A stretch of DNA of 64,000 bases, taken from positions 744,001-808,000 of the forward strand of contig NZ_FQYO01000001.1 in the NCBI RefSeq assembly GCF_900141735.1. Direction: 5' to 3'. This document shows positions 1 to 7,533 of the stretch, in pieces; positions within the stretch are counted from its first letter, which is position 1, and the number at the start of each line of letters is the position of its first letter. The stretch is from Wenxinia saemankumensis. GTDB lineage: Bacteria; Pseudomonadota; Alphaproteobacteria; Rhodobacterales; Rhodobacteraceae. The position numbers and the translations under genes were made by a program. Below the pieces are notes generated by a model. That model was not told the origin of the DNA. It did no database searches and worked only from the letters and a program-made list of their open reading frames with translations.

Positions 1-1428
1 GGTGTCGATGCGCCGCCGCATCCCCAGCAGGCCCGCCCAGTGCAGCAGGAGGAACGTTCCGTGAAAGCCCGCGAAGACCAGCCAGAAGGCGGTCGGCCCG
101 ATCTTGAAGTAGCTCTTGCGCCCGATGAAATGCGGCATCCAGTAGTAGAGCGCGCCGAGCATCGGGAAGACGAAGCCGCCGATCAGCACGTAATGCAGAT
201 GCGCCACGATGAAGTAGGTGTCGTGGACCTGCCAGTCGAAGGGCACGACGGCGACCATCACCCCGGTCAGCCCGCCGATGACGAAGGTCGCGAAGAAGCC
301 GAGGATCCAGAGCATCGGCAGGTGCAGTTCGGGCCTGCCGCGCCACATCGTCCCGATCCAGGCGAAGATCTGCACCGCCGTCGGCACGGCCACCAGCGTC
401 GAGGCGGCCGAGAAGAAGGCCAGCCCCATATGCGGGATGCCGGTGGTGAACATGTGGTGCACCCAGAGCCCGAAGCTCAGCACGCCGAGCGACACCGCCG
501 CCGCCACGATCCAGCCGTAGCCCATGAGCCGCGTGCGGGCCATGACGGGGATGATGGTCGAGATGGCGCCGGCGGCGGGCAGGAAGATGATGTAGACCTC
601 CGGATGGCCGAACAGCCAGAACAGGTGCTGCCAGAGCAGCGCATCCCCGCCATCCGCCACCTGGAAGAAGGGCAGGCCGAAGGCGCGCTCGAGCTCCAGC
701 AGGATCGAGCCGAGGATCAGCGGCGGAAAGCCCGTCAGGATCATCACCGCCGTCACCAGCGCGTACCAGGCGAAGATCGGCATCTGGCTGAGCCTCATGC
801 CCGGCGCGCGGTAGCGCAGGATCGTCACCGTGATCTCGACCGCCGCCGCGATGGCGCTGATCTCGACGAAGGTGATGCCGATCAGCCAGAAATCCGAATT
901 GATGCCGGGGCTGCCCAGCGTGGAGGACAGGGGCGGATACATGAACCAGCCGCTGTCCGGCGCGATCCCCGCCAGCATCGAGAAGATCAGCATCGAGCCG
1001 CCGAAGACGTAGCACCAGAAGCCGTAGGCGGTGAGGCGCGGAAAGGCGAGGTCGCGCGTGCCCAGCAGCTTGGGCAGCAGATAGACCGCGAACCCCTCGA
1101 AGAGCGGGATCGCGAAGAGGAACATCATCAATGTCCCGTGCATCGTGAAGAGCTGGTTGTAGACGTCCGGCCCCACGAAGGCCGAGCGGGGCGAGGCCAG
1201 CTGCGCGCGGATCAGCATGGCGAGGATGCCGCCCACGACGAAGAAGAACACCGCCACGGACAGGAACATCCGCCCCAGATCGGTGTGGTTGACGGTGGTG
1301 AACCAGCCCTTCCAGCCGGGATCCGAGGCCCAGATCCGGGTGAGCGCGCGGTGACGGCGCAGGGCGGTCATCGGCGCGGCGTCGGTCGAGGGGGCGGTCG
1401 AGGGGGCGCTTTCGCCGGGGACGGTCAT
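1..1428 (-). CDS. Heme-copper terminal oxidase subunit I (partial, 3' end outside window)
   Basis: Catalytic subunit of a heme-copper oxidase, a multi-spanning inner-membrane protein that reduces O2 to water while pumping protons. The visible 476 residues include the low-spin heme His in FTMHG (about residue 97), the GHPEVY motif with the CuB His and cross-linked Tyr (about 275), the VHHMFTTG CuB histidines (about 324) and the HDTYFIVAHLHY heme ligands (about 405). These are all the canonical metal ligands. The TRDLAFPRL segment keeps the D-channel Asp. The ATG at 1428 overlaps the stop of the subunit II gene (ATGA). The stop codon lies beyond base 1, so a fused subunit III or a separate one cannot be judged. 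Family assignment is certain. Whether cytochrome c or quinol is the donor is not, because the partner subunit II lacks CuA. Confidence 0.95.
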   Translation of the reverse strand, partial: MTVPGESAPSTAPSTDAAPMTALRRHRALTRIWASDPGWKGWFTTVNHTDLGRMFLSVAVFFFVVGGILAMLIRAQLASPRSAFVGPDVYNQLFTMHGTLMMFLFAIPLFEGFAVYLLPKLLGTRDLAFPRLTAYGFWCYVFGGSMLIFSMLAGIAPDSGWFMYPPLSSTLGSPGINSDFWLIGITFVEISAIAAAVEITVTILRYRAPGMRLSQMPIFAWYALVTAVMILTGFPPLILGSILLELERAFGLPFFQVADGGDALLWQHLFWLFGHPEVYIIFLPAAGAISTIIPVMARTRLMGYGWIVAAAVSLGVLSFGLWVHHMFTTGIPHMGLAFFSAASTLVAVPTAVQIFAWIGTMWRGRPELHLPMLWILGFFATFVIGGLTGVMVAVVPFDWQVHDTYFIVAHLHYVLIGGFVFPMLGALYYWMPHFIGRKSYFKIGPTAFWLVFAGFHGTFLLLHWAGLLGMRRRIDT

Positions 1429-2084
1429 GGCAGGTCCCCTGCGAGGAAGGCGGCCCAGTCCTCGGGCGCGTGGGCGATCACGGTGAAGCGGTGCCCGGCA
1501 TAGCCGGGGCCGTTGTATTCCGAGCCGAGGCCCGCGAATTCCCCCGGCCCGTCCGTCTCGATCCGCAGCACGTTGACGTGGCCGGGCACGGCGTCGAGCT
1601 TGCCCGCGAGCCGGGGCACCCAGAAGCTGTGGACGACGTCGGTCGTCGTGATCTCGACATCGACGGGGGTGGCGGCGGGGATGTGCAGGACGTTCTCGGT
1701 CGCGCGCCCCTCGGCGTCCGGGTAGCCGAAGCGCCAGATCCACTGGCTCGCCTCGGCGCGGACCGTCACAACGTCCGGCCCGGGACGGGGAAGCAGCCGC
1801 TCGCCCAGGACCAGCGCGTAGGCCAGCAGCGCGGCGAGCACGGTCAACGGGAAGGCGAGGCCGAGCCCGATCACGAAGCGGCGCTCGTCGCCCGTCCCCG
1901 CCGGGCGGCGCCAGGCCAGCGCGATCAGCGCCATCACGAATCCGAAGATCAGGGTGGCGCCGACCAGCAGCACCCACCACAATCGCGAGATCGCCGCGGC
2001 GGCGGGCCCCGCGGGATGCACGGCCGAGAGCGCGTCCTCGCAACCGGCGAGCGCGGCGGACGTTAGCAGGGCGAAGGCAGGCAG
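1425..2084 (-). CDS. Terminal oxidase subunit II lacking CuA ligands
   Basis: Subunit II of the oxidase: a lipoprotein-like leader ending LAGC, two membrane helices (about residues 30-55 and 70-95), then a periplasmic cupredoxin domain. The aromatic SQWIWRFGYPD segment and the TDVVHSFWVP strand are typical. The CuA loop, normally CxExCxxxHxxM, reads GSEYNGPGYAGHRF (about residue 185), so both Cys, the second His and the Met are gone. The loop resembles that of quinol-oxidase subunit CyoA (SASYSGPGFSG from memory). The stop overlaps the subunit I start (ATGA). The start is unclear: no ATG, GTG or TTG fits in frame near the leader. A CTG at 2084 is taken provisionally; the true start may lie upstream, overlapping the divergent DUF2231 gene. 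Confidence 0.85.
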   Translation of the reverse strand: MPAFALLTSAALAGCEDALSAVHPAGPAAAAISRLWWVLLVGATLIFGFVMALIALAWRRPAGTGDERRFVIGLGLAFPLTVLAALLAYALVLGERLLPRPGPDVVTVRAEASQWIWRFGYPDAEGRATENVLHIPAATPVDVEITTTDVVHSFWVPRLAGKLDAVPGHVNVLRIETDGPGEFAGLGSEYNGPGYAGHRFTVIAHAPEDWAAFLAGDLP

Positions 2085-2099
2085 ACGGAGGGACCGGGC

Positions 2100-2615
2100 A
2101 TGGCGCGGCAGATGGAACAGAAGCAGGGCGACGAGCTGGTCGACCCGATCGCGCAGGCCCCGGGATTCGACGATACCGAGAGCATCATCGGCTTCTGGGG
2201 CCACCCGCTCCACGCGATGAGCGTGGCCTTCCCGGTCGCGCTGACCTTCTGCTGCTTCGGGGCGGACCTGCTCTACTGGTGGTCGGGCGAGGTGTTCTGG
2301 GCGCGCGCGGCGGTCTGGGCGGCCGGCACCGCCTTCCTCTTCGGCCTCGCCGCCGGGGCGACCGGCACGATGGAGCTGCTGATGGTGCCGGGGATCCGCA
2401 TCCGCTCGGCCGCGTGGACGCATTTCGTGATCGCCGTGCTGCTGCTGTCGCTGCTGGGCGCGAACTGGGGCTACCGGCTGCAGGGCTACGAGGCGGCGAT
2501 CCTGCCCTACGGCATCCTGCTCTCCGGCTTCAACGTGCTGGTCGTGATGGTGACGGGCTGGCATGGCGGCAAACTTGTCTTCGACTACCGTCTGGGCACG
2601 TCGAAGGGCAGCTGA
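2100..2615 (+). CDS. DUF2231 family membrane protein
   Basis: A 171-residue protein with four predicted membrane helices (about residues 38-58, 70-90, 103-120 and 133-153). The GHPLHAMSVAFPVALT segment near residue 33 is characteristic of the DUF2231 family, small membrane proteins of unknown function. It lies opposite to the oxidase genes on both sides. Its 3' end overlaps the 3' end of the CopD-like gene by about 31 bases, and its ATG is only about 15 bases from the likely start of the divergent subunit II gene. Its position inside the oxidase cluster suggests a link to the respiratory complex, but no biochemical role can be read from the sequence. Confidence 0.8.
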   Translation: MARQMEQKQGDELVDPIAQAPGFDDTESIIGFWGHPLHAMSVAFPVALTFCCFGADLLYWWSGEVFWARAAVWAAGTAFLFGLAAGATGTMELLMVPGIRIRSAAWTHFVIAVLLLSLLGANWGYRLQGYEAAILPYGILLSGFNVLVVMVTGWHGGKLVFDYRLGTSKGS

Positions 2616-3097
2616 TTGCCCCTCGGCTCGCTCAGCCAGCCGGGAACCGGGATCTCGAGGAGTTCCGGCTTGACGAGGACGAGGAACAGGATCGCGATCA
2701 CCGGCACGAGCAGGAGCGTCAGCGGCAGGCCGGGCCGCGGCGCATTGTGCCGGCCTTCCCGCTCGGCCACCGCGACGAGGACGTAGCCGACCCAGACATG
2801 GAAGGTGACGAGCCCCGCCACGAAGACGAGCTTGGCGAACATCCATGTGACGAAGACCTCGCGCAGGAAGATGAGCGCGGTGCCCGACGCGATGGCCAGC
2901 ACCGCCGCGGGGGTGATGAAGTAGGTGTAGGCGTAATGCGTCGCGCTGCGGATCCGGGTGTAGTCCGCCTGCCCGATCGCCGGATCGTGCCGCGCCAGCA
3001 TCAGCGGCAGCGCGAACAGTCCGCCGCACCAGACCAGCAGCATCGCGACGTGGAACGCCTTGAAATGCGGGATCAGCCCCGTGAGGAGGACCGTCAT
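2585..3097 (-). CDS. CopD/HemJ-like membrane protein of the oxidase cluster
   Basis: A 170-residue integral membrane protein with four to five hydrophobic segments. HFKAFHVAMLLVWCGGLF at the N-terminus and the His and Arg residues in the first helices match the CopD/UPF0093 superfamily, which includes copper-resistance CopD and the protoporphyrinogen oxidase HemJ. The ATG at 3097 overlaps the ctaG stop (ATGA), so the two genes are probably translationally coupled. Beside CtaG and oxidase genes, a role in copper delivery or heme handling for oxidase assembly is a reasonable inference. It is not shown by the sequence alone. Confidence 0.75.
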   Translation of the reverse strand: MTVLLTGLIPHFKAFHVAMLLVWCGGLFALPLMLARHDPAIGQADYTRIRSATHYAYTYFITPAAVLAIASGTALIFLREVFVTWMFAKLVFVAGLVTFHVWVGYVLVAVAEREGRHNAPRPGLPLTLLLVPVIAILFLVLVKPELLEIPVPGWLSEPRGNQLPFDVPRR

Positions 3098-3795
3098 GCG
3101 GGGGTGGCCCCCTGCCATCCGCGCCGGGCGGCGAGGGCGATCATCGCGAGGTAGGGCAGTGCCGCAGGCACCCACATGATCAGCCCGCCGAGCTGCTGAT
3201 CGCCCAGCGGCGTCAGTCCCCACTGGTAGGGCGCGAGCGCGTGCGCGGCGTAGAGCGCGGCCGGGGCGAAAGTGAGCAGCGCGCCGAGGAAGCCCATCTG
3301 CATCAGCCCCGCCAGCGACCAGAGCACCGCGTCGGGGGCGGCCCGGGCCGAGAGGACCGCGCGCCAGAACCAGGTCGCCGAGCCGAGGAGCGAGAGCTGC
3401 ATGGCCCAGTAGACCGCCGTGTCGGAGAGGGCGAGATCGTAGGCCGCCGGGACGTGCCAGCCCCAGAGCAGCGCGGTCGAGACGAGGAAGGGCAGCGCCG
3501 CCCCCGTTCCGGCCCGCGCGGGCCAGCGGGTCGCCAGCAGCGGCGCCGCCACCGCGACGAGCAGGACGTGGTGGACCGTGCGCGCGGCGAACAGGGCCGA
3601 GGACAGCGCGCAGAGCGGCGAGACGAAGGCCAGGAAGAGCACCGGGACCGCCCAGATCGCCCGCGATCCCCGCGTCGCCAGCGTCAGCGCCGCCAGCGCG
3701 ACCAGCAAGGCGGGATCGAAATTCCACGACCAGAGCAGTTCCCCCGGCACGGGGGCGGCACCGCAATAGGTGCCCTCCAGTATCCAGCCCTGCAT
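3094..3795 (-). CDS. ctaG: Cytochrome oxidase assembly factor CtaG (caa3 type)
   Basis: A 233-residue polytopic membrane protein of the CtaG_caa3 family, which supports assembly and copper insertion in caa3-type oxidases. Helices span most of the protein. The segment TVHHVLLVAVAAPLLA with its His pair and the later LLWGWHVPAAYDLAL segment with WHxP are family hallmarks. The start at 3795 gives the usual N-terminus, where a short periplasmic segment precedes the first helix. An upstream in-frame ATG at 3921 would add 42 low-complexity residues and is rejected. It is the first gene of the minus-strand oxidase cluster and overlaps the CopD-like gene by ATGA. Confidence 0.9.
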   Translation of the reverse strand: MQGWILEGTYCGAAPVPGELLWSWNFDPALLVALAALTLATRGSRAIWAVPVLFLAFVSPLCALSSALFAARTVHHVLLVAVAAPLLATRWPARAGTGAALPFLVSTALLWGWHVPAAYDLALSDTAVYWAMQLSLLGSATWFWRAVLSARAAPDAVLWSLAGLMQMGFLGALLTFAPAALYAAHALAPYQWGLTPLGDQQLGGLIMWVPAALPYLAMIALAARRGWQGATPA

Positions 3796-4323
3796 CGGCC
3801 CCCCGTCGCTTGCGGCGCGTCCGCACCGCGCGCCTTCGGGCCGATAGCTAATCCGCCATGCCTGCCCTTCAACGGCCGCCGCCCCCTCGGGGCCGTGGCG
3901 GAACGCGGAACGGCGGGGCAAGGGCGGCGGATGGGCACCGAGCCACGCGACATGGCCTTGCGGGGGGCCCGACGCGGGGCGCTGGGGGGGGGGCAGATCT
4001 CCCCCGTCCCCGGATCATCCGACCGCACGCAGGCACGGATCACGCACGATCCGCGCGCAATTCCGGGTCGCCCACCATCCGGGCGCGGGTCCGGGTCGGG
4101 CACGAACCGCGCCTAGCCCCGGGTTGCCCACGATTCACGCTCGGTCACGGGTTCGACAATCCGAGCGCCGCCTCGGATTCGACGCGAGCCGCGCGCGATC
4201 TGCGGGGGGGGGGCGCCCGGTCGGGCCCGCAGTCCCCCGCTCGCCACCGGCCATCCTCCTGCCGCCGGACGCGCGCTTGCCGAGGCGACCGGGATCGTCC
4301 GACACCCGACCTCCGTCCCGGCC
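3796..4323. other. Noncoding stretch upstream of ctaG
   Basis: No convincing gene is seen on either strand. The stretch holds two runs of ten G (3984-3993 and 4204-4213) and loosely repeated GGGTCGCCCAC-like and GGGTTGCCCAC-like phrases between about 4060 and 4160. The ctaG promoter should lie at the low-coordinate side. Open frames here have biased low-complexity composition and look like GC-driven artefacts. Confidence 0.5.
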
Positions 4324-4575
4324 TCAGGCCTTTTCGTCCGGCTTCTCCCCGCCGAGGGGGTCGTTGTACTCGCTGGGGTCGAAATCCGAGATGTCGTAGG
4401 CTTCCTCGTCCTCGGCGATGCCGGTGACATGGGTCGTGCCCGTCTCCTCGTCGTAGACGAGGCCGTAGGTCGCCCGCCCTTCGGACCTGTAGCGCATGAT
4501 CTCGTGGATCGCGGCGTAGATGAAGGCAAGGGTGAAGGGCGTCAGGATGATGATCGCGATCCAGCGGGCTTCCAT
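4324..4575 (-). CDS. Small single-pass membrane protein, unknown function
   Basis: An 83-residue protein. One hydrophobic helix (about residues 4-24, ARWIAIIILTPFTLAFIYAA) is followed by a charged, very acidic C-terminal tail rich in Asp and Glu (EDEEAYDISDFDPSEYNDP). The ATG at 4575 is preceded by GGGAGGACAGC, a good ribosome-binding site, which sets the start. No family is recognised. The gene stands alone between the oxidase cluster and mhqD, flanked by noncoding DNA with runs of ten G or C. Confidence 0.6.
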   Translation of the reverse strand: MEARWIAIIILTPFTLAFIYAAIHEIMRYRSEGRATYGLVYDEETGTTHVTGIAEDEEAYDISDFDPSEYNDPLGGEKPDEKA

Positions 4576-4830
4576 GCTGTCCTCCCGGGGGCGGGCTTCG
4601 GGGGTTCGTGGCCCAACGCCTCGCGGCGCGAAAGGTTCGCCCGGCTTTCCGGCGCTGTCCAGCGCCCCCCCCCCGGCGTCCGAGAGGGGCGCGAGACGCG
4701 CCGCCTTCCACGCAGGATCGGACGGGCGGGCGATGGGCGGCGCGGCGGATCGCCCCGGGGCCACCGGCCCCGCCCCCCCGGCGCCATGCCCCGGCCGAGA
4801 TGTGGGGCCCGAGGGGAGGATCGCCGGGGC

Positions 4831-5436
4831 TCAGCCGGTCAGCAGGCGGGACAGGGCGTCGATCTCGGCCTCGCGCAGCTCGTGCCCGCCCTCGTGGATC
4901 TCGGTCGTGACCTCGGCGCCCTGGGCGCGGGTCCAGTCGATCAGGCGCTCGCTCAGGGGCCAGGGGCAGATCGGGTCGCGCCGACCGGCGGTGATCAGCA
5001 CGCGCCGCCCCGCGAGGCCGGGGACGGGGTCCGGCGCCCAGGGGATCAGCGGGTGCAGCAGCCCGGCCCGGTCGAAGAGTTCGGGCCGCGCCATCATCAC
5101 CGAGGCCAGGATGTTCGCACCGTTGGAATATCCGAACCCGTAGGCCGGCGCGCCGGGATGCCGCGCCCGGTGCGCGGCGACGAAGTCGCCCATCCGCGCG
5201 GTCCGGGCGGCGAGGTCGTCCATGTCGTAGACGCCCTCGCCCGTGCGACGGAAGAAGCGCAGGGCGCCGCCCTCCGACACGTCGCCCCGGGGCGAGACGA
5301 TCCCCGCCCCGGGGACGAGCTGCTGGCCGAGCTCGAAGAACTGCCGCTCGGTCCCGCCCGTGCCGTGGAACACGAAGAGCAGCGGCGCCCCCGGGGCGGG
5401 CCCGGTTGTGAGCGCGGTGTAGTGGTCGACGCTCAT
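4831..5436 (-). CDS. Carboxylesterase/phospholipase-type alpha/beta hydrolase (MhqD-like)
   Basis: A 201-residue alpha/beta hydrolase of the YpfH/MhqD type. LLFVFHGTGG (about residue 20) forms the oxyanion region and GYSNG (about 103) is the nucleophile elbow with catalytic Ser. The Asp lies in AGRRDPICP (about 156) and the His in EGGHELRE (about 188). The start at 5436 overlaps the stop of the VOC dioxygenase (ATGA). In Bacillus the mhqO/mhqD pair is induced by catechol and quinone-like electrophiles. The same pairing here suggests detoxification or breakdown of hydroquinone-type compounds. Confidence 0.85.
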   Translation of the reverse strand: MSVDHYTALTTGPAPGAPLLFVFHGTGGTERQFFELGQQLVPGAGIVSPRGDVSEGGALRFFRRTGEGVYDMDDLAARTARMGDFVAAHRARHPGAPAYGFGYSNGANILASVMMARPELFDRAGLLHPLIPWAPDPVPGLAGRRVLITAGRRDPICPWPLSERLIDWTRAQGAEVTTEIHEGGHELREAEIDALSRLLTG

Positions 5437-6371
5437 GCCGCCTCCTCGATGCCGGGCAGGATCGCCTCGATCCGGTCCCTCAGCGGCTCGTAACGGGTCG
5501 GCAGCTTCAGCGCCTCGCCCAGATGGGCCGTGTCCTCGTCGCGGTCGAAGCCGGGTTCGTTCGTCGCGATCTCGAACAGGACGCCGCCCGGGGTGCGGAA
5601 GTAGATCGCCCAGAAATAGTCCCGGTCGATCACCGGCGTCACCTGGTAGCCGGTATCGAGCAGCGCCTTGCGCACCTCGAGCTGGGCCGCGCGGTCCTCG
5701 ACCGCGAAGGCGATGTGATGGACCGAGCCCGCGCCCTGACCGGCGGCAGGGGCGTCGGGCAGTTCCTCGATGTCGATGCTGTCGGCCGCGTTGCCGCCCT
5801 CGATCAGGTAGCGCGTCACGTTGCCGGCCGTCTCGGCCTTGCGGTAGCCCATGAAGCGCAGCAGCTCGTCCGCCCCGCCCGCGTCGCGCAGCCGAAGGCG
5901 CGCGCCGTGAAAGCCCAGCACCGCGGCCTCCTCGGGGACGCCGGCGCCGGTCCAGCCGGTGCGGCCGCGATCCTCGTCCTCGACAAGGGCGAGGGAATCG
6001 CCGTCCGGCCCGTCGAAGGTCAGACGCCGCGCGCCGAGGAACTTGTCCTCGGCCAGCCCGGTGACGCCCCGCGCGGCGAAGCGGTCCGCCCAGTAGCCGA
6101 GCGACCCCTTCGGCACGGCGAACTCGGTCACGCCGACCTCGCCGGTGCCCCGGCGGCCCCGCGGCATCCGGCCGAAGGGGAAGGTCGTCATCACCGAGCC
6201 GGGCGTGCCGACCTCGTCGCCGTAATAGAGGTGGTAGACCTCCGGCGCGTCGAAATTGACGGTCTTCTTCACCCGGCGCAGGCCCATCGTGCCGGTGAAG
6301 AAGCGGTTGTTGGCCGAGGCGTCCCCGGCCATCGAGGTGACGTGGTGCAGGCCCCTGATCCGGTCGATCAT
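5433..6371 (-). CDS. mhqO: Ring-cleaving VOC dioxygenase (MhqO-like)
   Basis: A 312-residue protein with two vicinal-oxygen-chelate modules. The metal ligands expected of the family are present: His in IRGLHHVT (residues 9-10), His in VHHIAFAVED (about 218) and Glu in VLFEIATNEPGF (about 265). The length matches MhqO-type proteins, which are proposed to cleave hydroquinone-like aromatics. The start ATG at 6371 follows GGAGAGCACG. It is the first gene of a two-gene unit with the hydrolase and is divergent from a LysR regulator. Confidence 0.87.
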   Translation of the reverse strand: MIDRIRGLHHVTSMAGDASANNRFFTGTMGLRRVKKTVNFDAPEVYHLYYGDEVGTPGSVMTTFPFGRMPRGRRGTGEVGVTEFAVPKGSLGYWADRFAARGVTGLAEDKFLGARRLTFDGPDGDSLALVEDEDRGRTGWTGAGVPEEAAVLGFHGARLRLRDAGGADELLRFMGYRKAETAGNVTRYLIEGGNAADSIDIEELPDAPAAGQGAGSVHHIAFAVEDRAAQLEVRKALLDTGYQVTPVIDRDYFWAIYFRTPGGVLFEIATNEPGFDRDEDTAHLGEALKLPTRYEPLRDRIEAILPGIEEAA

Positions 6372-6426
6372 CGTGCTCTCCGATCCTGTCTCGCGTGGCG
6401 ATGCAGGACAGATAGACGCGGGCCGT

Positions 6427-6439
6427 CATTTCCGGAATG
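6427..6439. promoter_or_regulatory. Palindrome in the mhqO/LysR divergent promoter region
   Basis: CATTTCCGGAATG is a near-perfect palindrome in the 106-base gap between the divergent starts at 6371 and 6478. It is a candidate LysR-type operator. Binding is inferred from location and symmetry only. Confidence 0.4.
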
Positions 6440-6477
6440 ATAATGTCACGCCATTCACCATTGCCCGGACTGCAACG

Positions 6478-7383
6478 ATGCCCGACCTTCGATCCATCCG
6501 CGTCTTCCTGCAGGTGGCCGAAGGGCGCAGCTTCGCCGGGGCGGCGCGGGCGCTGGCGATGACGCCGGCCTCGGTCACGCGGATCGTGGCGCGGCTGGAG
6601 GAGGATCTGGGCCAGCAGCTGCTCGTCCGCACCTCGCGGCGGGTGGCCCCCACGGCGGCGGGGGCGCGGGTGGCGGCGCGCTACGCCCCGATCCTGGCGG
6701 AGTTCGACGCGGCCTCGGCCGAGCTCGAGCGCGCGCTGCGGCCGGACCGGGGGACGCTGTCGATCAGCGTGCCGATGTCCTTCGGCCAGCAGACGATGCC
6801 GGGGCTGATCGCGGCCTTCCGCCTCGCCTTCCCGAACGTGCGGCTGCGGGTGAACCTCGCCGACCGGCTGATCGACATCCTGGGCGAGGGCGTGGACCTC
6901 GCCATCCGCATCTCGGCGCCGCCGACCGACCGCTCGACGATCTGGCGGCGGATCTGCGCGATCCCCCGCCATGTCGTCGCCGCCCCGTCCCTGTTCGACC
7001 GCGCGCCGCGCCCCGGGGCGCCCGGCGATCTCGACCCCGCGCTCTGCCTGTCCTACGGCGCGGACGGCACGGCGGAGCGGTGGAGCTTTGCCCGCGAAGG
7101 CGGGACGGTTGCGGTCACGGCGGGATCGGGCATCGTCTGCAACAACGGCGACGTCCTGCTGGCGCTGGCCGCCTCGGGGGCGGGGATGACCCTCCTCCCC
7201 GATTTCCTGACGGAAGGGGCGCGGCGGGACGGCACGGTCGAGACCGTGCTGCCGGACTGGGAGAGCGCGCCCCTCTCTCTCGGCATCTTCTACCCGCCCT
7301 ACGACGAGCTGCCCCCGCTGGTCGCCACCTTCACCGATTTCTTCGAGGCCTACCTGCGGGACCGGGCCGGTTTCGCATTCTGA
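6478..7383 (+). CDS. LysR family transcriptional regulator
   Basis: A 301-residue LysR-type regulator. The winged helix-turn-helix covers residues 1-60 (FLQVAEGRSFAGAARALAMTPASVTRIVARLE), followed by a co-inducer-binding domain of two periplasmic-binding-like lobes (about 90-295). The ATG at 6478 is chosen because the HTH begins directly after it; an in-frame upstream ATG would run through the intergenic region. It is divergent from mhqO/mhqD, the usual arrangement for a LysR regulator and its target, so it probably controls them in response to an aromatic or quinone ligand. Confidence 0.88.
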   Translation: MPDLRSIRVFLQVAEGRSFAGAARALAMTPASVTRIVARLEEDLGQQLLVRTSRRVAPTAAGARVAARYAPILAEFDAASAELERALRPDRGTLSISVPMSFGQQTMPGLIAAFRLAFPNVRLRVNLADRLIDILGEGVDLAIRISAPPTDRSTIWRRICAIPRHVVAAPSLFDRAPRPGAPGDLDPALCLSYGADGTAERWSFAREGGTVAVTAGSGIVCNNGDVLLALAASGAGMTLLPDFLTEGARRDGTVETVLPDWESAPLSLGIFYPPYDELPPLVATFTDFFEAYLRDRAGFAF

Positions 7384-7533
7384 GCCCGGCGGCCCGGTCG
7401 CGGCGACGCTTCCCGCCGGCCCGGCCCGGGGCTTGCGCGCGAGGATCCCGGGGGGCGGCGGCCCCCGTTCCCCCATTGCGCCTCTGGCGGAGCTGGTATT
7501 GGTTGCCTTCGACCCGAGGAGGAGGAGACAGAG

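Noticed and set aside
40-1503. Plus-strand frame opposite the oxidase subunit I gene
   Set aside because: Its product is a His/Arg/Asp-rich low-complexity chain mirroring the real gene; all heme-copper motifs lie on the minus strand.
4120-4200. tRNA-like GGGTTCGAC phrase
   Set aside because: No matching acceptor, D or anticodon stems could be built around it.
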